Below, one piece after another: positions 55,651 through 64,000 of a DNA stretch of 64,000 nt; positions within the stretch are counted from its first letter, which is position 1, and each line of letters begins with the position of its first letter. The translations under genes were made by a program, and so were the position numbers. This DNA is from Certhia americana (taxonomy: Eukaryota > Chordata > Aves > Passeriformes > Certhiidae), in assembly GCA_018697195.1 (NCBI GenBank), contig JAGMWU010000144.1, positions 35,996-99,995 on the forward strand. Direction: 5' to 3'. The notes beneath the pieces are model-generated. The model made no database searches and was not told the DNA's origin. It saw only the letters and a program-made list of their open reading frames with translations.

Positions 55651-57787
55651 TTATATGATCATATATGGATTTTAAGAGAAAGTTTGCTCCTGAAGAAATT
55701 AATTTTTTGAGGGTAATTCCAGTGTGACTTAAGAATATAACTACTGATCCTGATCTTCATCCTTTATCAAAGTGGTTTTCTAGGTAACTGTAAATATGCT
55801 GCAGGTTGCTTTAAAGTTCAAGTATAAGATTTTGCATTTCATTCGGATTTTTCTGGAAAGCTGTTGTTGAAAACCCGAGAATGGGTTTGATACCTTTGTG
55901 ACGGTAGATTGTTGCAGCACTGGAGTAGTTGCACATCTTGATGTAGCAGTAGTTAAAGGATTGCTATATACCTTTGAAAATGTGGAAGATGTGGACTTCT
56001 CTCTGAAATGTAGGAGGGAATCTGACTCTCCTTCCTTCATAGCATAGTATCCATCCATGTAAAAGGTATTTGGGAAAACAATCTCAAAGCTTCAGCTCTG
56101 ATCATGCAGCTTTTGTCTCACTGTTTGCCCTGGTCTATATTTTTACAGATAGCAACACAGACTGCAAAAGTACTATGGTCATGTCTTCCATAAGGCTAAA
56201 ATAATTATAATGCAGGCTGCTCACTTATGTCAAGCAAACTGATACATTACATACTTTTTAAAAAATGTAGTCCTATAGTATGTTGTTATTGTTTAAAATG
56301 CACATGCTTACTCATATTATCAAAAGAGAGAGATCCAGATCTAACAGTCTTGAGACTTTTAAAGAAGTTTTAACTATGAAAGGAGTCCAGAAGTTTTTTT
56401 CTGTTTTGGCATTGGCAACTTAGCAAACTTTGCATATACCATAACTTTGGGAGAATGTTCCTAGAAAGAAAGTAACTCCTAAATTTACCGTGGAGCTACA
56501 GGAAGTGGTGTACTAAAGGTATAGCCAGTTACCAGTGATTGTTATACCAATTAAGAATTATATTGTTTATCTTTCATGAACGTATCTTTGTTAAAATAGT
56601 TGAAATTTCATAATATAGAATGAGTCATGCTGACTTATATCAGTAATACTGATTTGGCTGTCTTAAGTTTACCCTAATATTTTTTTGCCTGATGAACTTG
56701 TATTGTTCTGTAAACTTTTGAACTCAATTTTTCCTAACCATTTGACTTTCATGGAAGTTTTTAAGTAACATAAATTTGACATAAGTTGTGGATTCATCAG
56801 ATTCTTCGTGATGACTTTAATGTTCGGCTACATGCCTTACCTAATATCTTGCAGCACAAAGGGCAAAGAACATCAGTGTTAAGATAGGAGGTAGGGGAGA
56901 TTTTCAAACCAGAACTGATAGAATTTCCCTTGAGGGGGAGCACAACATAAAAATTTTTTTTAAAAGTAAGCTCATATTCTATCTTAGATAAAGCTTTGTG
57001 CTGACAAAATCATAAATAAAATTTTGATAAAGTACTTAACCACTGGTGTGCCTAGGACTGTGAGCTGCAGCCCCTTACATAATTACTTAGATCTGGACCT
57101 CTATTTTTAGTCAATAATGAAAAATTACTGCTGTTTTGAACAATGAATTATCTTCTTAAGGTAGAATAAGGAACTCTTTGGGATCCCATAAAGAGAACAG
57201 TAATGCTGACTCTTATGAAGAATATCTAAAGATATTCTTACTGAAAAGCAGCAGTCCAGGTACAGACTGGCTGCAGACAGCAATTCAATGGATCTGTATT
57301 CCAGCAATCAATAAGATCCAAATTGGCTAATAATCTACATCAAGCAAAAGAAGAGTCTGGAAAACTGAACTATCATTGAAGCAGATAAAGGTTTGAAGTA
57401 AACCATTTCTTCAGACTCTTTGACTTTAGATGAAGTATATAGTTTTAAGGAGCCTGTCACTGAAACTAAAATACTGTAAGAGTGGGTACTGGAGAGGGTA
57501 AGCTACATTTTGTTAATAAAGTGCCTAGTAGTCATCAAATGCCTTGAAAGATCTTATCATATTGTAACTGAAAGTCGGAATAAAACTCTGTAATTCTCAA
57601 ATTTCAGTATTAGAAAGTGGCATTACTTTATTTTGGCACAGACATGCAGGGGATATCTCCTCCTATCACACATACCACAGCTATCTAGACTAGTTTATAT
57701 CTATGTAACTAATACATATTCATTATATTTTCTGAAACTCATACATATATGCTAAACATTCTCACAAATTAATTTGCATATTTAAAT
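55651..57787. other. Intergenic, no recognised gene
   Basis: AT-rich sequence. Both strands were scanned; only short chance frames occur and no repeat family was recognised. Confidence 0.65.
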
Positions 57788-58386
57788 TGTTAGGAATAAG
57801 TTCCTAAGTTTATTAAATTAGTTGTTGGTTGATGCTGTTCCTAAGTTTGTAAGTCAAATCTCGTGTTAATTGTTAATAGAATAAATTACCTTGTCTCCCC
57901 CCCAACTGTACTTTCCCTATCCGGTCGGGAAATGCCGCCGCTGCTGCGTCCCAAAACAATGCCCGCCACTATGGAGGGGGAGATAACCACCGTGAATATG
58001 CAAATGTGAAAGACGCAAGAGCCCATTTGACACCAAATGCCTCTAAAACAACGAGCCTACATGACATCTCGAAAAACCAACAACATACTGCACCTGAGAA
58101 AAGGCTGAGCAATCCCCCACGGCACTTTTCAGTTCGGAATGTGGTCACCATAACCTGAATGGGAGTCGACTAGAGTTACACCCCTGGACTGCGAGCGGGT
58201 CATTGTCTTCAAAAGGACTCTTGTAAGGATGGAAGCCCCAGCTCTGCCCTGAGGCAAAGCTCCTCCATTCCTCCTCCTCCGGCAGCAGCGGTACGCGCAA
58301 CCCTTCGGGCTTCCCACCCCAAAGAGCTGATTTCAATAAAGGCCATTTGAAAGGAGCTGGTCTCCTGGCCATTTTTCTAATTTACA
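57788..58386 (+). mobile_element. Solo LTR upstream of FCHO2
   Basis: 599 bp, TGTTAGGAAT...ATTTACA, with exact 5 bp duplication TAAAT (57783-57787 and 58387-58391). AATAAA at 58335-58340, 46 bp from the 3' end, gives plus orientation. U3 contains a perfect octamer ATGCAAAT (57998-58005). It is GC-richer than its surroundings. No internal retroviral sequence. Family not identified. Confidence 0.92.
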
Positions 58387-58391
58387 TAAAT

Positions 58392-58930
58392 CACTTCTCA
58401 GAGCTTATTTACAGTAGGGGGTCTTTTGAGGGTCTCTGTTGGTCATTTGGGGAACATCCATTCCTCAAATTATCCTTTTTCAGACACAGGCCTACAAAAA
58501 TGTTTCTTCTCTTTGAATGCATCCCAGCAATGTGGTCTGGCCAAGATATACCTTCTTATCATCATTGCTCAGGCCCACAGTCTTTAGGGTTAAGGTAACC
58601 ACTTGCACATATTAATACAGGACTAAGCACTGTCGGTTAAATCTAAAGGAATTCACAAGACTTAAACAATAATTGTTACAATTAAAGATTTTCCCAACAA
58701 TATGCCGATGAAAAGATGCTTAGTTATGAAGCCACTTCAAACAGCATGAATCTATTCTCCTGGGTGTCAAGTAATTCATATGCATTCTAGCCTTCAGTAT
58801 AGTCACTCCTTAGTGGTAACTGAACATTTTAGAGGGATTTTAACTCAAGATTTCTATGTGCCTTATGCAAGTATATTCATACTTCTATAGAGATCAGAGT
58901 TTCTTCACTTCTGAGATACCACTTCTAAAC
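58392..58930. other. Intergenic spacer before the CpG island
   Basis: AT-rich sequence with no recognised feature between the solo LTR and the FCHO2 promoter region. Confidence 0.6.
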
Positions 58931-59480
58931 TGAAGTGGGGCCAATGCTCTGGGTATGCGGTAGTCGTTCCTCCACCCGGGGGAATGCGACACGCCTGCGC
59001 AGGAGCCACGGCGCCTGACGGCAGCTGAGCACATGCGCGGGACTAGGGGTCGCGAAGCTGTGTGGAAGGAGTTGGTTGCATCGTAACGGAAAGGGGGGTG
59101 CGCCGTGGCAGCGCCTGTTTCTCTGTTGCATCTCGGCGGCTGAGGCTGGGCTCGCTTAGGGCCGTGATGATGGTGTACTTCTTGGAGAGCTTCTGGGTAG
59201 GGAAGTGCTGCGTGCCGGTTCCTCCGTGTTGCGAATCGGACAGGGAGGGCACGCTGCGGTGGAGCGCAGTACAGAGCAGCTGGCGTACTTTTCGCAGGAG
59301 CAACGTCGACTCTTACGTCACCTTGGGGACTGGGCTTGGGCCTTGCTGCGGGGAGTGCAGTGGAGGGATGGGGGTTGCTGTTCTCTCTCCGGCCCTCTCT
59401 GCCTCCTTCGCCTGCCGCGCTTAGCCTCTCCTCGGCCAGGCTGGGCCGTGGGGGAAGCGCCCTGCCCCATGCAGTGCTCA
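58931..59480 (+). promoter_or_regulatory. FCHO2: CpG island, putative FCHO2 promoter and 5' UTR
   Basis: A sharp rise in CpG and GC within AT-rich DNA. Near its left side are CCTGCGCAG (58994-59002) and ACATGCGCGG (59031-59040), which resemble NRF-1 half sites. No TATA box was seen, as is usual for a housekeeping CpG promoter. The first coding exon lies at 59167. The transcription start is not visible. Confidence 0.65.
59167..59196 (+). CDS. FCHO2: FCHO2 first coding exon (putative)
   Basis: ATG ATG GTG and seven further codons give MMVYFLESFW, followed by GTAGGG as a donor. FCHO2 proteins begin with a short MAYFVENFW-like peptide before the F-BAR domain, and 6 of 9 residues agree with the form I recall. 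Strand, CpG island and position after TNPO1 all fit the known gene order. FCHO2 is an F-BAR protein that bends membrane and helps start clathrin-coated pits. No second exon was found in the remaining 4.8 kb. The start could be either of the two adjacent ATG codons; the second has a G at +4. Confidence 0.62.
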
Positions 59481-62243
59481 AGGGCCCATTAGGGAGAAAT
59501 GATGGGGGAGAGGGTTTGCTGGTCCAAGGGATGTGCAGATACGAGCAGGACAGCATTCGCTAGAGGGTCTTAACACTTGCAGCCACTGGTGCGTAGATGG
59601 GGCTTCTACTGCAGTCTGATCTCTCTCCGTTATCTCCCATACAATGCAGTTGTTTGGGGGAACGGCAATGAGCCGTAACAACTAACAGTTCTTTCATGTC
59701 AAAGTAAAACTTCATCTCAGAAGTTTATACTTCTGTACCGACAACTCAGTTCTATCTGCATAACAGAAGGTACAGTCTGAACAGCAGTCAACTAGAGAAA
59801 CTGCACTTTCCAGTCTGTTTTAGAAACATAATTTGTTAGTAATTTCTGTGCAAATAGTTATAGTTTTAATTGGATAGTTATACATGGAAGAAGAACTTAA
59901 AATCTGGATTTGGATTATTGATCCTTGCATGAAATGAAACTTGTTTTCGTTGTGACTGTAGCTGGTTTGAAACATTAGTGTTCTTATAAGTAATTTCTCT
60001 TATACATAGCTAGATTTTGTCATTTTGATTACACTCATACTGGTACAGTATTCATTATCTTTTACTTACTGTTTTCTTAGCACTACTTGAAAAGTGTTGT
60101 ATAAGCTTTGACATAAATTTGATTTTTAAATTTTTTTTTAAACTGACTGGTGCAGGCACACTTGTTAATTGTGAGTCTATTAAAATGCTTCAAGTCAAAA
60201 TAAACCACTTCTAAGCCAGTCAGTATAATTGTTTTAGTTTTTGTAAGTTCTATATATAGCTGAGGTTGGTCTCTCTGTAATGCTGTACATGGCAAGTCTG
60301 AAAATTCTGGGATATAAAAATATGTGTTTAAAATGTTTTTGATGAATTCTTTTTATTTTATCTTTTTAATTGCTGGTGTTGCCTGTAGATTTTTGAGAAA
60401 TGGCTGTGAGGAAGATTCCTTTCTTTTCAAGTTCTTTTGTAACGTGGCTGTGTCCAGGGTTAATTATTGTGAAGACGCTCACTCTAATAAGACACATTCC
60501 CATATGCACTTATGTGATATGAGGGATAATAAAACTTGTCATGTTTCCACCTGGAATTCCATTCACATGTTTACACAGTGCTACTCTTCTGCTTGGCATA
60601 CAGTTGGATGCTCTGTTTCAAGAGAGATGTGCAATATTTGCTCAGTCTTTTCTCTTTGTGTGTGTATTTAGCATGAGTTGGCAACTTTTCATCTTTTTGT
60701 TCAAAATAAATATTTTTAATTATCTAGATATAAATAAAATATCTGTTCTTCATATGCATAGAATTTCTCTGGAGATTATTTTTATTTAAATTATTGAAGC
60801 TGGAAGAAGAAAATTGAAATTGCCGGGTTGCTTTTGTGTTCAAACTCCTCAAAACTTTCAGAACTGAAGATGTGTTGCCAGTATAAACATCAGGTGACTA
60901 TTTTTTAAAAACTTTTGATGGTCTCAATTTTATGTAGCTCTTTCAGACACTTGGTCATTGAAAATTACTGTTAGCTATCTTTCAAAAATATAACACCATA
61001 ATATTAATCAGAGGGATATTTTCATGTATGCAGGGTCAATTAAATAATTGCCTAGGTGGAATGTATGAAACACATTACTTATTTGAAATTGCAGCAAGCA
61101 GCAACAATTTTAAACAAAATGACAATGATATTTATCATCTAAAATGAGTTTAAATTTACCTGGAGTTAGATGAATGAAAAGAAGTTGACAATACAAACGA
61201 ACAAACAGTAATGACTAATATATGTCTTTCTACATTTGTGGGTAAAAAGAAGATTGGTTTTGGTTGATATTTGAAACTTTCATTTTAGAATCACAGGAAT
61301 GTACACCCAGTTTCTATTGATCTGTTGCACTAAAATTTAAAAATAATTATTAAATAAGGTATCTTTTAAGCAGCATAAATCGAATCTTGTAGTTGTTGAA
61401 AAGTTGCACCTAGTTACAACAAATACTTTATTTCACCTATATGAGGGAGCTGTGCATATTGGTGCAACTCTGGAACAACTCTAGAATTTTCTTGATACAG
61501 ACAAACTTTTTCTGCCAAAAGAACTTCTATGCCATTATCACTTATCTGTATTAGTATTCTTGCGTGCATGATCTGTTGGCCAGGGGTGTGGGGGGTTTTT
61601 TTTCATTCTGCTATCTGACAGACTAGTATGGGTAGTACTTTTAAATGTAAATCTAGCTGTAGGACAGCTTCTCTGGAGCTGACCAAAACAAGAGTCAAAG
61701 GATACAATTTTTTCAATTCTCACCCCAGAAATTTCCCACATTCATTCTTTTCTAGGCTTTTCCTATTTAGAGTTTATCTAACAAGAAGGGATGGGTTTTT
61801 TGGTCATATTTTATTAATATATCATGTTTGCTGTAGGCAGTTGTAAGGTTTAACTAGGGTTTGGAAACTTAATTAGGAGATGATCCAGGTTTTATTTTAT
61901 GACAATTTGAAGTAAATTAGGAGCCTAAACTTTTTTATGGTTGATTGCCACTTCCAAATGTTGCAGTTGGAATACTTGTCTGCCTGTTTCCTGGAGGCTA
62001 CTTTAAAAAGAGGATTATACAGGTTATTACTTAAATTATTTATAATCAGAAGTATAGTTTTTTTCTCAGTCTATTTGATTTATTCACTGTAATGTGCTTA
62101 GATGGTCATGTTTAAAGGGTTGAATAAAGATGATTGTGAATGTTTAACCTCTGCTAAAGCACATTATAAAAGCATAGGTCAAAATTATGGTATTTCAATT
62201 ATTATCAAATGTTTATTTACTTGATGAACTGTCTGAACTTCTC
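59481..62243. other. Presumed FCHO2 intron 1, no recognised feature
   Basis: AT-rich sequence after the CpG island. No exon continuing the FCHO2 F-BAR domain, no repeat boundary and no conserved element was recognised. A 115-codon cysteine-containing frame at 60324-60671 has no support beyond being open. Confidence 0.55.
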
Positions 62244-62616
62244 TGTTACAATTCGACACGATCGAACAGACACACACACAACACCTTTCTCCGAGCAAGG
62301 CAGAAGCAAAAGAGGAAGTTTATTATAAAACTCTGATTTATATAGGTTACACACACTGTCCCCTTGATTGGTCAAACAACTGACCTCCTTTGAGACCACA
62401 CTGGTCAAACCATAGGTCCATCAACTCTCACTTCCTTTTAGAAAGGAATGTAAGTAATCGTTGTTTACAAAAATGTGTGTGTGAAATCTGGCTCCAGAAG
62501 TTCAAAACATCAGAAGGCTAGACGAAACATGCAAAAGCAAGGGCAACACTTCTCTCATCAAATTTTTGCAGTTTGACCAAAGACCAAGGGCCACAAACCT
62601 GATCAGAGACCCCCTC
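62244..62616 (-). mobile_element. LTR fragment, minus orientation, interrupted
   Basis: Begins TGTTACAATTCG. On the minus strand it has a TATATAAA-type box (about 62337-62344) and AATAAA (62319-62324). It has no CA end before the next LTR begins at 62617, so the second element probably inserted into it and its other part lies beyond the window. Confidence 0.65.
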
Positions 62617-63233
62617 TGTTATGGACTGATGCCGAATTTTGCCCCAAAAGGCGATATAATAACTGTCTAAGAGACTCAGTTTAAGTCAGATAGACAGGAG
62701 GTATTTTATTCAGCAGCGCGCTGGGGAAATCTCTAAAGGGATTTTCCGAAGTCTTACAGCAAAAGCATGCCTTTTATACAGTTTTAGGTTTGGGATTACA
62801 TCATATTCATGCATATTCATGTGGGGTGTGCCGTAGGCGGAGCGTGGGCGGGAACTTCTGTTTTGAGGATCTTCTCGGGGGTAGTTCCGGTCGGCCTTCA
62901 TCATGGGCGGTGGTCTCCGAGGAGTCTTCCTCTTTAAACTTTTGAACTTCTCTCCAAATTTGGTCCATTCCCGGTATAGTTGGCTAAGTTCCTATGCTTT
63001 GGCCAGGCTCCTAGGGTCAACCTAACATATTGGCATTAGACATGCTTTAGCTTTGGCTCGAAGTGTGCTTTGTCCGGTGGTTTTCATCCTTATCTTCCTC
63101 TCCTGTCATTGTGTTCCTAGTCCTAACCAATTTATTGCTCCGGGTGTTTCCTAAATACTATACTTTCTCCAAATGCTTCACATTCTATGTTTTAACCCAT
63201 TATTTCTTGAAGGCTATCTATTTTATGGCTTCA
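62617..63233 (-). repeat. 3' LTR of the right-end provirus
   Basis: 617 bp, TGTTATGG...GGCTTCA. On the minus strand a TATAAAAG box (about 62771-62778) and AATAAA (62705-62710) are about 65 bp apart. Confidence 0.85.
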
Positions 63234-63245
63234 TTCCCCCCTTTT
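63234..63245 (-). promoter_or_regulatory. Polypurine tract
   Basis: Complement of TTCCCCCCTTTT directly beside the LTR edge, as expected upstream of a 3' LTR. Confidence 0.8.
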
Positions 63246-63249
63246 CTTA

Positions 63250-63941
63250 TAGCTTACGAATTCTTTCGTCAAGGTCTGATCCTAAGAGCGCTGATGCGCT
63301 CGTACCATAGCCCAAACCATTTGGGTCCTTTTCATTATGATCCTTAACTTCCACCACATACAAATATTTGTGAGAGTTAATACTAACAGGGCTACAATTA
63401 CCAATATCATTGGGTGCACCAGGTAATTAAAAACCTGTGTAGCTGTTGGGGAGAATCCTGTGAAGATATCTCACTAATGATGCTGGCCTACTTGTTCTAC
63501 TTCGGTGAGTACATTCTTTATTTTTTCTGGATCATGTTCTACCTGCCATACCATCCGTTTAGTCGTCTGATTCACTCTTTGCACCAATTTCTTCACTTTA
63601 GGGTGCGCGAGCATTGCTTTAAGAATTTTGACATCCATCCCTATTTGCAACTTTGGTATCTCTTGATACAGGTTAAAATCTGTGTTAATTAGCTGTTGGG
63701 TAGTTATCGGGACAGTATAATGAAAATCACAACCCACTATTTTGGTAAAGTTGCACACACAAAAGTTAGTATTGTTAGTTTCCTCTTGGCAATTATCTAT
63801 AGTGACATTGTCACAAGCTGTCCGTACGCAAGCACACCCATTCCCTATATAGTAAACTTGTGATTGTGTTCTATTATGCAAAAGCATTTCAAAGGTGCAT
63901 ACACTATTTTCAGCGTCTAAGCATAAATCTTCTGCTTCCAC
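63250..63941 (-). pseudogene. env-like membrane glycoprotein, broken by two stops
   Basis: A 155-codon frame (63941-63474) rich in Cys and N-glycosylation sequons (NRT, NVT, NQT) ends in adjacent TAG and TGA codons (about 63471-63476). The same frame then resumes with a hydrophobic anchor (LVIVALLVLTLT, about 63370-63405) and a short basic tail. This is the layout of a retroviral Env ending next to the 3' LTR. It shows no C-X6-CC. The family was not identified. The frame extends upstream beyond the first Met and probably past the window edge. Confidence 0.65.
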
Positions 63942-64000
63942 TACCGCGTTTTCGCAAACATAACCTAATTGTCCTCTAGGAATACATGCTTCTGTGCTAA

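Larger units (their letters stand above)
62617..64000 (-). mobile_element. Provirus 3' part, minus orientation, runs off the window
   Basis: The 3' LTR (62617-63233) is followed, in the upstream sense, by a polypurine tract and env sequence that reaches the window edge. The 5' part lies beyond 64000, so target duplication and genus cannot be judged. Confidence 0.85.

Noticed and set aside
58894..59556. 220-codon minus-strand open frame across the CpG island
   Set aside because: High GC removes stop codons. It lies antisense to the FCHO2 start region, has low-complexity Pro/Arg-rich content and resembles no family.
60324..60671. 115-codon Cys-containing frame with a hydrophobic N-terminus, like a small secreted protein
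   Set aside because: It lies in AT-rich presumed intron, has no promoter, splice or homology support, and irregular Cys spacing. Chance is the better explanation.

Overview
The window is from a bird genome, most likely a passerine: CR1 LINEs with the avian ATTCTATG 3' repeat, ERVL-type solo LTRs of a kind common in songbirds, and two betaretrovirus-like (ERVK-type) proviruses. The host gene order TNPO1 then FCHO2, both on the + strand, matches the order known on human 5q13; the homologous avian block lies on the Z chromosome (established knowledge, not tested here).

Layout. Bases 3853-25641 hold the last 15 coding exons of TNPO1 (transportin-1, a nuclear import receptor). They keep reading phase through every junction and encode the C-terminal 593 residues. 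The 3' UTR is split: a donor 35 nt after the stop opens an 11.2 kb intron (25677-36911), followed by a large terminal UTR exon from 36912 to about 42.26 kb. At 59167-59196, in a CpG-rich block, lies a short first coding exon assigned to FCHO2 (an F-BAR endocytic protein). The rest of the window is treated as FCHO2 intron 1.

Mobile DNA fills the introns and the intergenic space. TNPO1 introns hold a CR1 that ends 22 bp before an exon, an ERVL-type solo LTR with an exact 5 bp target duplication (5103-5684), another minus-strand solo LTR (about 21473-22132) and a 2.5 kb compound CR1 (22902-25390). The 3' UTR intron holds a young, env-less provirus on the minus strand (26632-32977; LTRs differ at about 6 of 399 sites) inserted into a CR1, then a plus-strand CR1 and a further CR1 split by an LTR. 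Between the genes is a nested stack: a CR1 (43968) abuts a 1.4 kb LTR element (44282-54625), which contains an old provirus (44802-53725), which contains a solo LTR inside its integrase (50458-51169). Target duplications are exact for the inner two insertions and 4 of 5 bases match for the outer one. A solo LTR with an exact TAAAT duplication (57788-58386) lies 0.8 kb upstream of the FCHO2 start. The right end opens into another minus-strand provirus with a broken env, itself inside an older LTR.

All retroviral genes seen are broken by stops, frameshifts or deletions. Only TNPO1 and FCHO2 look like functional host genes. No RNA genes or CRISPR arrays were seen.
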